A stretch of DNA of 52,850 bases from Thiocystis violacea (lineage in GTDB: Bacteria; Pseudomonadota; Gammaproteobacteria; Chromatiales; Chromatiaceae): NCBI RefSeq assembly GCF_016583575.1, contig NZ_NRRG01000036.1:1-52850 (forward strand), written 5' to 3'. Positions 15,501 through 24,800 of the stretch are shown piece after piece; position 1 is the stretch's first letter; each line of letters opens with the position of its first letter. Made by a program: the position numbers and the translations under genes. Below the pieces are notes generated by a model, which saw nothing but the letters and a program-made list of their open reading frames with translations, did not search any database and was not told where the DNA came from.

Positions 15501-16940
15501 TCAGCCTTCCGCGTCGAGCACCCGCTCGGCCCATTGCGTCAGGGATTCGAGAATGGCGAGCTTGGCTGGATCGCCGGCATGGATCCTGGCCAACTCCGCC
15601 AGGCGCGTCTCGTACTGGTCGATCTGGAGGCTCCCACCGCCGCCGGGATCGGTCAGCCGGTCGAACCGGTAGGCGTCCCAGTCCTCGCGCTCCTCGGGCG
15701 TCAGGGTCTCTGGCCAGTTGCGGGCACGATAGCGGAACAGCAGCGTGGCGAGTCGCGGATCCTCGAAGCTGGGCGAGGATTCGGCCAGCTCGGCGGGCGT
15801 CGAGCGCTGGATCTTCTCCATGGCGCGACGATCCGCGTCGGAGAAAAAGCCACCGGAATAGAGCATCAGGTCGGGATCGGTCTCGCCCGAGGTTTCCGGC
15901 GTCTGGTGAACGGCCTGGACGCGCCGTTCGATCTCGGTCGCGGCGGCCGTGATCTGTCGGGCACGGCTCGCGACCAGATCCGGATCGATGCGCCAACGCT
16001 CGGCGGATGCCGGGGTCAGGGTCGACATCGGCGCCAGAACCGGCGCGCGATTGAGATGGATCGTCTTGAGCGGGACGCGCTCCGTCCCGGCGGGCAGATC
16101 GGAGACTGGGGTGAAGAGTCGCCGCCGGATCTCCTCCACGGACAGATCCAGGAGTTGGGCCGGATCGGCGCGCAGATCGAAGACGATGACGCCATTGCCG
16201 TTGGTGGGATGCCGGGCGACCGGAAAGACCGGCGCGAGGCAACCGAGCGCGGCCGGAAAGCGGGCCGAGACATGCAGCAGCGGCTGGCCCTTGTCGAGCC
16301 ATTCGCGAACCCGGCGCTTATCGCGCAGGGTCAGGGCATAGTCGAAGAGTTTCGGTTGAACCCGGCGCAACAGACGCGCCAGGGCGATGGTCGCCCGCAC
16401 GTCGGCCAGCGCCTCATGGGCCTGCGCATGTCCGATACCGTTGGCCGCCGTCAGATGCTCAAGCTTGAAGGAGGTCGTGCCGTCCTCGTGGGTCGGCCAG
16501 ACGATTCCCTCGGGACGCAGCGCGTGGGCCAGCCGAAGCACGTCGATCAGATCCCAACGAGAGTTGCCGTTCCGCCACTCGCGGGCATAGGGATCCTGGA
16601 GATTGCGATAGAACAGATGACGGGTGATTTCGTCGTCGAAACGCAGGCTGTTGTAGCCCACGCCGCAGGTCGCGGGCCGGCTCAGCTCGGCTTGAATGGC
16701 CGCCGCGAACTCGGCCTCGACCAGTCCTTCGCGCTCGGCGAGTTGGGGCGTGATGCCGGTAATGAGACAGGCGTCCGGTTGCGGCAGCAGATCCGCCGCG
16801 GGACGACAATAGATAAGCAATGGATCACCGATCTCATTGAGATCGGCGTCGGTGCGCAGGCCAGCGAACTGGCAGGGGCGGTCGCGACGCGGATCGGCGC
16901 CCCAGGTCTCGTAGTCGTGCCAGTAGAAGGTCTCGGACAC
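15501..16940 (-). CDS. sbcB: Exodeoxyribonuclease I
   Basis: A 479-residue 3'-5' single-strand DNA exonuclease (E. coli enzyme 475 residues). The DEDD exonuclease domain opens with FYWHDYETWG (Asp9 and Glu11), followed by GYNSLRFDDEITRHLFYRN and the WDLIDVLRLAHALRPEGI stretch typical of ExoI; the SH3-like and C-terminal helical domains fill the rest. It acts in mismatch repair and recombination. It lies 55 bases downstream of rplS in the same direction and may be read through from the ribosomal operon. Confidence 0.93.
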   Translation of the reverse strand: MSETFYWHDYETWGADPRRDRPCQFAGLRTDADLNEIGDPLLIYCRPAADLLPQPDACLITGITPQLAEREGLVEAEFAAAIQAELSRPATCGVGYNSLRFDDEITRHLFYRNLQDPYAREWRNGNSRWDLIDVLRLAHALRPEGIVWPTHEDGTTSFKLEHLTAANGIGHAQAHEALADVRATIALARLLRRVQPKLFDYALTLRDKRRVREWLDKGQPLLHVSARFPAALGCLAPVFPVARHPTNGNGVIVFDLRADPAQLLDLSVEEIRRRLFTPVSDLPAGTERVPLKTIHLNRAPVLAPMSTLTPASAERWRIDPDLVASRARQITAAATEIERRVQAVHQTPETSGETDPDLMLYSGGFFSDADRRAMEKIQRSTPAELAESSPSFEDPRLATLLFRYRARNWPETLTPEEREDWDAYRFDRLTDPGGGGSLQIDQYETRLAELARIHAGDPAKLAILESLTQWAERVLDAEG

Positions 16941-16995
16941 AGGCGGTAAGCCCAGCGCCGACGGACAGCCGCCCGGAGGGACGGCCGCCCGCGAA

Positions 16996-17340
16996 TCAGA
17001 TCTTTTCCTTGATGCGAGCCGCCTTGCCGGTCAGGCCACGCAGGTAATAGAGCTTGGCGCGACGCACATCGCCCTTGCGCTTGACCTCGATCCCGGCGAT
17101 CGCGGGGCTGTGGGTCTGAAAAACGCGCTCCACGCCCTCGCCATGCGAGATCTTGCGCACCGTGAAGGCGGAGTTCAGGCCGCGACTGCGAATGGCGATG
17201 ACAACGCCTTCGAAGGCCTGAAGACGCTCACGGACGCCCTCCTTCACCTTGACCTGAACGACGACGGTATCGCCGGGGGCGAAGTCAGGGACTTCGCGGG
17301 TCATTTGCTCTTGATCGAGCTGCTGAATGATATTGCTCAT
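16996..17340 (-). CDS. rplS: 50S ribosomal protein L19
   Basis: A 114-residue protein beginning [13 protein letters not shown], with [16 protein letters not shown] and [14 protein letters not shown] characteristic of bL19, which sits at the 30S-50S interface. The ATG at 17340 is preceded by AAGGAAACC; an upstream in-frame ATG at 17364 adds a non-conserved octapeptide. It is the last gene of the rpsP-rimM-trmD-rplS operon. Confidence 0.96.
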   Translation of the reverse strand: MSNIIQQLDQEQMTREVPDFAPGDTVVVQVKVKEGVRERLQAFEGVVIAIRSRGLNSAFTVRKISHGEGVERVFQTHSPAIAGIEVKRKGDVRRAKLYYLRGLTGKAARIKEKI

Positions 17341-17360
17341 GGTTTCCTTGGCTCCTGTGC

Positions 17361-18110
17361 TCACCCGGCGCCACCCTCGCGATGGGCCAGCATAAATTCA
17401 TCGAGTAACGCCCGCTCGGCCTCGCTCAGCCCGCGGCGCTTGAGTAGATCCGGACGCCGCCGCCAGGTCCGTCCAAGCGCCTGTCGCAGCCTCCAACGTT
17501 CGATCGCGGCATGATCGCCGCCGATCAGCACCGGGGGGACCGAGATTCCGTCGATCGTTTCCGGGCGGGTGTAATGCGGACAATCCAGGAGCCCATCCAT
17601 GTGCGAATCCTGCCGCGCGGAATCGGCATGTCCAAGCGCGCCGGGCAGCAATCGGATGACCGCGTCCATGACCACCATGGCCGGCAGTTCACCGCCGCTC
17701 AGCACATAGTCGCCGATCGACCATTCCTCATCGACATTGGCCTCGATCAGACGTTCGTCGACTCCCTCGTAGCGACCCGCGACCAGGATCCAGCCGGAGC
17801 GTGAAGCGATTTCGAGCATCGCCGCCTGATCGAGTCGCCGCCCCTGAGGCGAGAGATAGGCCACCCGACTGTTCGGCGCGACCGCGCGCGCGGATCGGAT
17901 GGCGTCGCGCAGCGGCTCGACCTTCATGACCATGCCGGGTCCGCCACCGTAGGGGCGATCGTCCACCGTGCGGTGCGGATCCTGGGTGAAATCCCTGGGA
18001 TTCCACAGATGCAACTCGGCCAGCCCGCGCGTCATCGCCCGCCCCGTGACACCCTGGTCCGACAGAACGCGGAACAGATCCGGAAACAGGGTGATGACAT
18101 CGAACCGCAT
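17361..18110 (-). CDS. trmD: tRNA (guanine-N1)-methyltransferase
   Basis: A 249-residue SPOUT methyltransferase that makes m1G37 in tRNAs, preventing +1 frameshifts. The trefoil-knot region is evident: [26 protein letters not shown] and [17 protein letters not shown], followed by [19 protein letters not shown] with the catalytic Asp region. Length is normal. It lies 20 bases upstream of rplS. Confidence 0.96.
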   Translation of the reverse strand: MRFDVITLFPDLFRVLSDQGVTGRAMTRGLAELHLWNPRDFTQDPHRTVDDRPYGGGPGMVMKVEPLRDAIRSARAVAPNSRVAYLSPQGRRLDQAAMLEIASRSGWILVAGRYEGVDERLIEANVDEEWSIGDYVLSGGELPAMVVMDAVIRLLPGALGHADSARQDSHMDGLLDCPHYTRPETIDGISVPPVLIGGDHAAIERWRLRQALGRTWRRRPDLLKRRGLSEAERALLDEFMLAHREGGAG

Positions 18111-18203
18111 GAACTTGCCCTTCGGTTGGCGGCGCTGCGGCTCGTCCGCCGATTTGCCCGGTCCGGGCCGGTGTCGAACGGCTTGGCCGAACGACGGAAC
18201 AGG

Positions 18204-18713
18204 CTAGAAGTCGGCGTCCCAATCGACCCGGATCCGCCCGCGCTCGAAATCGACATCCTTGATCACATCGCCCCAGACGAAAGGAACCAGGCGCTCTCGA
18301 TCGCCTTGGATGACCAACACGTCGTTGGCTCCGGTCGAAAAGAGATGTCCGACACGACCGAAATCGATTTCCTGCTCGTTCACGACGGCCAGCCCCTCAA
18401 GATCGAACCAGTAGAACTCGTCCGGTCGCGGCGGAGGCAATTGCGAACGCCTGACGGCGATCTCCTGACCGATCAGCAAGGCCGCCTGATCGCGATCTTC
18501 GCAGCCCTCGAAACGGGCGATGACACCCTTGCCATGCCGCCGGCCCTCGACGATGCGACGGGGATGCGCGTCCGGACCCACGAGCCAGGGCGCGTAGCGA
18601 AGAATTCCCTCGCGCGGGTCGGTATCCGAAAAGATCTTGACCCAACCCTTGACGCCATGCACACCGCTGATCCGCCCGAGAGGGATCCGCGCCTGTTCGT
18701 CCCGCTCGACCAC
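18204..18713 (-). CDS. rimM: 16S rRNA processing protein RimM
   Basis: A 169-residue ribosome maturation factor for the 30S head. The N-terminal RimM domain starts IPLGRISGVHGVKGWVKIFS, and the C-terminal PRC-barrel domain includes YWFDLEGLAVVN and RLVPFVWGDVIKDVDFERGRIRVDW. It stands in its usual place between rpsP (22 bases upstream) and trmD (93 bases downstream). Confidence 0.95.
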   Translation of the reverse strand: MVERDEQARIPLGRISGVHGVKGWVKIFSDTDPREGILRYAPWLVGPDAHPRRIVEGRRHGKGVIARFEGCEDRDQAALLIGQEIAVRRSQLPPPRPDEFYWFDLEGLAVVNEQEIDFGRVGHLFSTGANDVLVIQGDRERLVPFVWGDVIKDVDFERGRIRVDWDADF

Positions 18714-18735
18714 TGTGGGCGTCCGAGGCGTCTGG

Positions 18736-18999
18736 CTAGGCCGCGATCGCCGCAGCCTCGCGCGCGGCCTGTTTGATCAACTGCTTGGCGCGATCGGTCG
18801 GCTGGGCGCCTTGACGGATCCAGTGCTGGGCGCGCTCGCCGTCGATGCGCAGTGGAATTTCACCGCCACGCGCGTTCGGATTGAAGAAACCGAGGCGCTC
18901 GATGTAACGACCATCCCGCTTGGAGCGGATGTCGGCGACGACGATCTGATAGAAAGGGTTCTTCTTCGAACCACCCCGAGACAAACGAATCGTGACCAT
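18736..18999 (-). CDS. rpsP: 30S ribosomal protein S16
   Basis: An 87-residue protein beginning [20 protein letters not shown], the bS16 signature. The ATG at 18999 follows AGGACAGCA; the longer in-frame start at 19131 adds non-conserved sequence. It is the first gene of the ribosomal operon, and its likely promoter is at 19064-19092. Confidence 0.96.
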   Translation of the reverse strand: MVTIRLSRGGSKKNPFYQIVVADIRSKRDGRYIERLGFFNPNARGGEIPLRIDGERAQHWIRQGAQPTDRAKQLIKQAAREAAAIAA

Positions 19000-19063
19000 G
19001 TGCTGTCCTGGCTCAAGACTGACAATAGGGCGTCGCAGGGAAGGCCCCGCGGGTAAACGCGCC

Positions 19064-19092
19064 AATATACAGAACCAGGCGAAAAATGGAAG
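19064..19092 (-). promoter_or_regulatory. Putative sigma-70 promoter of the rpsP operon
   Basis: Read on the minus strand there is a -35-like CTTCCA and a -10-like TATATT separated by exactly 17 bases, about 65 bases upstream of the rpsP start, in a local AT-rich patch of otherwise GC-rich DNA. The -10 matches TATAAT at four to five positions, the -35 is weak. Confidence 0.4.
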
Positions 19093-19504
19093 AGCCGATT
19101 CATCCATCCCAAGCGCGCCGAATTGGCGCAAACCCCCGTAAAACGGCCGGATTCACCGACCCGCACGATGGACGTGAGCCTTCCTCAAGCAAGCGACCCA
19201 TATAAACGACGGCTCGATTTGGCCATTGGACCGGAATCGCGCCGCCCGAGGCGGGTCTCCCCAAGCCACGGATGCGTGCCATCGCCGTGGGTCCGCGACC
19301 AGAATTGCCGGCAGCATCACAATTTTGCTTAAAAAACAACAAATACGTCTCTAGGGGGTGACATTTAGTGTCTCAATGTTGTTATGCTTCATTCTCGGAA
19401 GCCCATCGGGATTCGCATTGCCGCGCCGACACCGAGTCGGCTGGCGAGGCCCCTGGATAAAGGTTCGGCATGACGCCGACCGCGGACCTCATGTAATTGG
19501 ACCC
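19093..19504. other. Divergent intergenic region rpsP / VpsR-like regulator
   Basis: About 400 bases without a recognisable gene. The segment 19320-19380 is AT-rich (an AAAAAACAACAAATAC run) and contains a short dyad, GACATTTAGTGTC, that could be an operator for the downstream regulator gene. I found no -24/-12 promoter of the TGGCAC-N5-TTGC type. An open frame reaches back from the regulator to a GTG at 19358, but its sequence is not conserved-looking. Confidence 0.4.
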
Positions 19505-20926
19505 ATGCCAATGCGTAAGCTACTCGTTGTTTCGCAGGAAGATTTACCAGCGGATGTCGTTTCCATCCTAGAGCGGAAACATTGGTCCATTACCTACGCG
19601 CGGGAGATCGACAGCCTTGATTCTCCAGCTTCAGAGGAAGCCTTTCTCATCGGTCTGGTCGTTTTCCCCGACTCACGCGACACGCGGCACGAGACCTATC
19701 TGCAACAGCGTGTCGAGGCGCTGACAGGAGTCAAATGGGTAGCGGCGCTCACCGAGGAGCAACTCATCCAGAGTGGCATCAGACATTTCATCGCCGATCA
19801 TCTCTATGATTTCCACGTCTTCCCGTTCGATGCCGAGCGGTTAACGACGGTTCTCGGACATGCCTACGGGATGGCCCGGATCGAACGCGAGATGACCAGC
19901 AAGTCGAACGCGCGTCAGCCGACCCGTTTCGGACTGGTGGGAGAAAGCCCCGTCATGCGGTCTCTCTACCGGATGCTGCAACGCGCCGCCGAATCGGAGG
20001 TCTCGGTGCTCATCACCGGGCCGACGGGCACGGGCAAGGAACTGGCCGCGCGGGCGATTCACGACCACTCGGCGCGCTCCAAGGGTCCCTATGTCGCCAT
20101 CAACTGCGCCGCGATTCCACCCTCCCTGCTCCAATCGGAGCTGTTCGGCCACGAAAAGGGCTCCTTCACGAGCGCGAACGCGCGCAAGCACGGATACATT
20201 CAGAGCGCGGCCGGAGGCACACTCTTCCTCGACGAAATCGGCGACATGCCGATGGAGTCGCAGGCCACCCTGCTGCGCTTCCTGGAGGACAAGATCGTCA
20301 CCCCCATCGGAAGCACACGCGGCCAGCGCGTGGACGTGCGCATCATCGCCTCCACCAACGTCGACCTGGACCAGGCCATCCGGGACCGCACCTTCCGGGC
20401 CGATCTCTACTATCGGCTCGCCTTTCTCACCATCCAGACCCCGGAGCTGCGCGAACGGGGCAGCGATATCGAACTGCTGGCCAGCCATTTTCTGGACGAG
20501 GTCACCGCCGACGCCGGAACGCGCAACCTCAGGCTCGGCAAGGAGACGCTTGCCAGGCTGCGCGGCTATGCCTGGCCCGGCAACGTGCGCGAATTGCGCA
20601 GCGTGATCTTCCAGGCCGCGCTGAGCTGCGAGGGATTGTCGATCCGCCCGGACGACCTGAAGATCCAGCTCGACGGAGCGAAGAACGGCGAGAGGCCTGG
20701 AGAGCCCAACTCCCCGCCCCCCGAGAAACTCAACGGCTCATCGCGCCACCACGTCATGGGAACCCTGAAAAGCGCGCGCGAGCAGTCCGAGAAGCGCAAT
20801 CTCGAACACGCCCTGGCGCGCAACGCGAGCAACATCACCCGCGCGGCGCAGGATCTGGGGGTCTCCAGGATGACGCTCTACCGCCTCATGTCCAAGCATG
20901 GCGTGACCCGCGCCACCGCGGACTGA
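19505..20926 (+). CDS. VpsR-like enhancer-binding-type regulator with degenerate GAFTGA loop
   Basis: A 473-residue regulator of NtrC type. Residues 1-125 form a divergent receiver-like domain ending in a DFHVFPFDAERL stretch, like VpsR of Vibrio, and lack an obvious phosphorylatable Asp in a receiver context. The AAA+ domain has Walker A GPTGTGKE (about 172-179) and Walker B GGTLFLDEIGDMP. The sigma-54-contacting loop, normally GAFTGA, reads GSFTSA (219-224). A Fis-type helix-turn-helix (NITRAAQDLGVSRMTLYRLM) ends the protein. VpsR proteins bind c-di-GMP and control polysaccharide genes with sigma-70; the altered loop suggests the same here. The start is ATG 19505 or 19511; neither has a strong SD. 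Confidence 0.8.
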   Translation: MPMRKLLVVSQEDLPADVVSILERKHWSITYAREIDSLDSPASEEAFLIGLVVFPDSRDTRHETYLQQRVEALTGVKWVAALTEEQLIQSGIRHFIADHLYDFHVFPFDAERLTTVLGHAYGMARIEREMTSKSNARQPTRFGLVGESPVMRSLYRMLQRAAESEVSVLITGPTGTGKELAARAIHDHSARSKGPYVAINCAAIPPSLLQSELFGHEKGSFTSANARKHGYIQSAAGGTLFLDEIGDMPMESQATLLRFLEDKIVTPIGSTRGQRVDVRIIASTNVDLDQAIRDRTFRADLYYRLAFLTIQTPELRERGSDIELLASHFLDEVTADAGTRNLRLGKETLARLRGYAWPGNVRELRSVIFQAALSCEGLSIRPDDLKIQLDGAKNGERPGEPNSPPPEKLNGSSRHHVMGTLKSAREQSEKRNLEHALARNASNITRAAQDLGVSRMTLYRLMSKHGVTRATAD

Positions 20927-21058
20927 CAGCCCCCCTTGTCGCTCGATTCCCAGCGCGCCTCCAAGGGCGATGCCTGAATCGCGCATTGCCCAGCGAGGCC
21001 CTGGTTCCGTATCCTCCCGGTTCCGATAGCGACCGAGGTCACGTACGGAACGCCTCCC

Positions 21059-22858
21059 ATGTCAGTCAACGCCTGGCTCAAATCCCAACGGCCCCTCGCC
21101 GGCGGGGCACTTACACGGACCCTTTGGCTCAATACAGCCAACGGGCTGCTTGCCGTCACCCAAGCCTGGGCGCTGGCGGTGATCCTGAACGACGTGATCT
21201 TCGAGGGAGCGGGGCTGACGGACATCCGCGCCTGGCTGTGGGGACTCCTCGGGCTCTTCGCCCTGCGCGCCCTCATCGTCTGGCTCGCGGAACGCTCCGC
21301 CTTCCAGGCCGCGGCGGACGTGCGCGCCACGCTGCGCGACCAGGTCCACCGGCATCTGCAACGGCTCGGACCCAGCTATCTCTCCGGCCAGCGCAGCGGC
21401 GCCCTGGTCGAGACGCTGACCAAGGGCATCGACGACCTGGAGGGCTATTACGCCCGCTTCGTCCCGGCCATGACGCTGGTCATGATCCTGCCGCTCGCCA
21501 TCCTCACCGTCGTGATGCCGGTCGACTGGCTGGCCGGCCTGGTGCTGCTGCTGACCGCGCCCATGATTCCGCTCTTCATGATTCTGATCGGCTCGGGCGC
21601 GGAGGTACGCAATCAGCGCCAGTGGAAACAGCTCGCGCGCATGAGCGCGCACTTCCTGGACGTCATCCAGGGATTGACGACGCTCAAGCTGTTCGGCGCC
21701 AGCCGACGCGAGGTCGAGGTGGTCGCCCGCGTATCGGACGAGTATCGCCACAGCACCATGCAGGTGCTGCGCGTCGCCTTCCTCTCATCGGCCGTGCTCG
21801 AATTCTTCGCCAGTGTCGGCATCGCCATCGTCGCCGTTTTCATCGGGTTCCGGCTCTACGGACTGGCCGTTCCCGTGGCTCCCTGGCTGCATGTGCCGGA
21901 GATCGGCTATCTACAGGGGCTGTTCGTACTCATGCTGGCCCCCGAGTTCTACGCGCCCTTGCGCAATCTCGGCACCCAGTATCATGCCCGCATGGGCGCC
22001 GTGGCCGCCGCCGAACAGTTGATCCGGGTGCTGGAGACCGAGCCCGACCGGACCAATCCGGGAACCGAACCGCTGGCCGCCACCCGCCCGCTCGGCGTGC
22101 GTTTCGAGGCCGTGCGCTTCCGTTACGAGGAGGGTCGCGAGGCGCTCCAGGATCTCAGCCTCGAAATCCCGCCCGGTCAGCGGATCGCGCTGGTCGGCAC
22201 CAGCGGGGCCGGCAAGACCACGGTGGTCAATCTGCTGCTCGGCTTCCTGGTGCCGACCGAGGGGCGGATCCTGATCGGCGCGCAGTCCCTGTCCGACATC
22301 GATCTGGACGACTGGCGCCGGCACCTGGCCTGGGTGCCCCAGCAACCCCGGCTCTTCCAGGGCAGCATCGCCGACAACATCCGCCTCGGGCGACCCGAGG
22401 CGGATCTGGAAGCGGTGCGCGAGGCGGCCCGCCGGGCACGCGCGGATGGTTTCATCGAGGCGCTTCCCGACGCCTATGACAGCCCCGTGGGCGAGCGCGG
22501 CGCCGGTTTCTCCGGTGGACAGATCCAGCGGATCGCCCTGGCGCGAGCCTTTCTGCGCGACGCGCCGCTGGTCATCCTCGACGAGGCCACCGCCAATCTC
22601 GACCCGGAAAGCGAGCGCCTGGTGCAGGAGGGCATCGACGACCTCGCCCGCGACCGCACCCTGCTGGTGATCGCGCACCGCCTAGCGACGGTGCGCCGCG
22701 CCGATCGCATCCTGGTGCTCGATCAGGGTCGGGTCGTCGAGCAGGGCCGGCACGACGAGCTGATCGAGACCGGCGGACTCTATGCCCGCATGATCGCCGC
22801 CGACGGCGCTTCCCATCTTGCCCAAGGGGGTATCGGACAGGGGATCGAGGACCGATGA
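21059..22858 (+). CDS. cydD: Heterodimeric cysteine/glutathione ABC exporter subunit CydD
   Basis: A 599-residue half-transporter with an N-terminal six-helix membrane domain (about 25-300) and a C-terminal nucleotide-binding domain. Walker A GTSGAGKTT is near residue 380, the signature GFSGGQIQRIALARA and Walker B LVILDEATANLD follow. CydDC exports reductant (glutathione, cysteine) to the periplasm and is needed for assembly of cytochrome bd oxidase. The order cydD-cydC with a 4-base overlap is the standard one. No cydAB is in the window. Confidence 0.92.
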   Translation: MSVNAWLKSQRPLAGGALTRTLWLNTANGLLAVTQAWALAVILNDVIFEGAGLTDIRAWLWGLLGLFALRALIVWLAERSAFQAAADVRATLRDQVHRHLQRLGPSYLSGQRSGALVETLTKGIDDLEGYYARFVPAMTLVMILPLAILTVVMPVDWLAGLVLLLTAPMIPLFMILIGSGAEVRNQRQWKQLARMSAHFLDVIQGLTTLKLFGASRREVEVVARVSDEYRHSTMQVLRVAFLSSAVLEFFASVGIAIVAVFIGFRLYGLAVPVAPWLHVPEIGYLQGLFVLMLAPEFYAPLRNLGTQYHARMGAVAAAEQLIRVLETEPDRTNPGTEPLAATRPLGVRFEAVRFRYEEGREALQDLSLEIPPGQRIALVGTSGAGKTTVVNLLLGFLVPTEGRILIGAQSLSDIDLDDWRRHLAWVPQQPRLFQGSIADNIRLGRPEADLEAVREAARRARADGFIEALPDAYDSPVGERGAGFSGGQIQRIALARAFLRDAPLVILDEATANLDPESERLVQEGIDDLARDRTLLVIAHRLATVRRADRILVLDQGRVVEQGRHDELIETGGLYARMIAADGASHLAQGGIGQGIEDR

Positions 22859-24591
22859 ACGAACTGCTGCGTCTCTGGAAGCTCTTCCAGCCCTACCGTC
22901 ACTGGATGCTGTTCGGCACCATCGCCGCCATCCTCACCCTGCTCGCCAACGTCACCCTCATGGCCGCCTCGGGATGGTTCCTGACCGCCATGGCCGCCGC
23001 CGGACTGGCCGGCGTATCCATGAACTACTTCACCCCGGCGGCCATGATCCGCGGCAGCGCCATGCTCCGCACCGTCGGGCGTTACGGGGAGCGGCTCGTC
23101 AACCACGAGGCCACCTTCCGGCTGATCGCCAGTCTGAGGGTCTGGTTCTATCAGCATCTGGAGCCGCTGGCCCCGGCGCGTCTTCAGCAGTACCACAGCG
23201 GTGATCTCCTGAGCCGCATCCGCGCCGATATCGATGCCCTGGACAATCTCTACGTGCGGGTGCTGGTCCCGGTCGTGGTGGCCAACGTGAGCATCCTGCT
23301 GTTCACGCTGTTTCTCTTGCTTTATCACCCCTTCCTGGCCCTGTCCGGCCTGACCTTCCTGGTCATCGCCGGCGTGGGCCTGCCCATCTGGTCGCAGGCC
23401 AGGGGCGCGCGGCCGGGGCAGCGCATCGCCGAGGACGAGGGCGCCCTGCGCGCGGCCGTCATCGACGGTGTCCAGGGCATGGCCGAACTCACCCTCTACG
23501 GGGCGACCGAGCGTCAGGCCCAGCGCGTGGACGCCTTAAGCCGCCGCATGATCGCCGACCAGACGCGCCTGAGCAGCGATCACGGATTGACCCAGGCGGC
23601 CGTCGGACTCTGCGCCAGCCTCAGTCTCTGGGTGCTGCTCTGGCTCGCCATCCCCATGGTCAACGATGGACGCCTCCTGCCACCCCAACTCGCGATGCTC
23701 GCCCTCTTCACGCTCGCCAGCTTCGAGGCCGTCGCCCCCCTGCCCCACGCCTTCCAGCTCCTCGGACGCTCGCTGGCCGCCGCGCGCCGGCTCTTCAGCA
23801 TCGTCGACACCCAGCCCGCCGTACCCGAGCCGACGGGCCTCTCCCCGCGACCCGCGCACTTCGATATCGAATTCGCGGATGTGGGTTTCAGCTATCCGGA
23901 CGCGCCCCGGCCAGCCGTGACGGACATCCGGCTGCGGGTCGCCGAGGGATCGCGCGCCGCCGTGATCGGCGCCACCGGCTCGGGCAAGAGCACCCTGTTC
24001 AACCTGCTGCTGCGCTTCTGGGCGCCGGACTCGGGGACGATCCGCATCGGCGGCCACGACATCCTGGATTTCCATGGCGACGACCTGCGCCGTCACATCG
24101 CCGTGGTCAGCCAGCACACCCATCTATTCGACACCACCATCCGCGAGAACCTGCTGATCGCCAACCCCGAGGCCTCGCAGGGCGCCATCGAGGCGGCCTG
24201 CCGGGTCGCCCAGATCCATGACTTCATCGCCGAGCTACCCGAGGGCTACGACACCTGGGTCGGCGAGACCGGCGTGCGGATGTCCGGCGGACAGGGCCGA
24301 CGGATCGCGGTCGCCCGCGCCCTGCTCAAGGACGCCCCCATACTGCTCCTGGACGAGCCGACCGAGGGCCTGGACGCCGCCACCGAGCGCGATCTGATGC
24401 GGGCGCTGGACAAACTCATGGTAGGGCGCACCGTCCTGCTCATCACCCACCGCCCGGCCGGGCTGGACTGGGTGGACCAGGTACTGGTGCTGGATCAGGG
24501 CCGCGAACTGGCCCGAGGCGACACCTCGGTCATCCCGGCGGCGATGCAAGCGACGCTGCTGCCGCTGCGGCCCAGGATAGAGTCCGCCTGA
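22855..24591 (+). CDS. cydC: Heterodimeric cysteine/glutathione ABC exporter subunit CydC
   Basis: A 578-residue partner of CydD: six-helix membrane domain (about 15-310) with MAASGWFLTAMAAAG near the N-terminus, typical for CydC, then Walker A GATGSGKST (about 370-378), signature RMSGGQGRRIAVARA and Walker B ILLLDEPTEGLD. The start ATG overlaps the cydD stop (ATGA). After its stop come 209 bases without a gene before the convergent DUF1615 gene; no clear hairpin terminator is visible there. Confidence 0.92.
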   Translation: MNELLRLWKLFQPYRHWMLFGTIAAILTLLANVTLMAASGWFLTAMAAAGLAGVSMNYFTPAAMIRGSAMLRTVGRYGERLVNHEATFRLIASLRVWFYQHLEPLAPARLQQYHSGDLLSRIRADIDALDNLYVRVLVPVVVANVSILLFTLFLLLYHPFLALSGLTFLVIAGVGLPIWSQARGARPGQRIAEDEGALRAAVIDGVQGMAELTLYGATERQAQRVDALSRRMIADQTRLSSDHGLTQAAVGLCASLSLWVLLWLAIPMVNDGRLLPPQLAMLALFTLASFEAVAPLPHAFQLLGRSLAAARRLFSIVDTQPAVPEPTGLSPRPAHFDIEFADVGFSYPDAPRPAVTDIRLRVAEGSRAAVIGATGSGKSTLFNLLLRFWAPDSGTIRIGGHDILDFHGDDLRRHIAVVSQHTHLFDTTIRENLLIANPEASQGAIEAACRVAQIHDFIAELPEGYDTWVGETGVRMSGGQGRRIAVARALLKDAPILLLDEPTEGLDAATERDLMRALDKLMVGRTVLLITHRPAGLDWVDQVLVLDQGRELARGDTSVIPAAMQATLLPLRPRIESA

Positions 24592-24800
24592 TGGATCGGA
24601 ACGGCCGTGCAAGACAGGGACCGTGAAAGTGAACCCTTCGCCTTTGACGCGAACAACTGAAGATCCGAAACCTGACCGACCCCTCACCCAGACGTCTTAC
24701 CGCGACTCACGGGTACGCCCGATAGAGCGAAATGCCGAGCGGTCAAGGGAAGCACGAACGGCTGGATGTTCCGCGGTCTCGATTCGCCACCTCAATGACT

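Noticed and set aside
16955-16990. Possible terminator between sbcB and rplS (repeated CCGCCCG)
   Set aside because: The units are direct, not inverted, repeats, so no stable stem forms and no T-tract follows.
19358-19504. N-terminal extension of the VpsR-like regulator from GTG 19358
   Set aside because: The extension is non-conserved in appearance and crosses an AT-rich, promoter-like stretch; the regulator domain begins right after ATG 19505.
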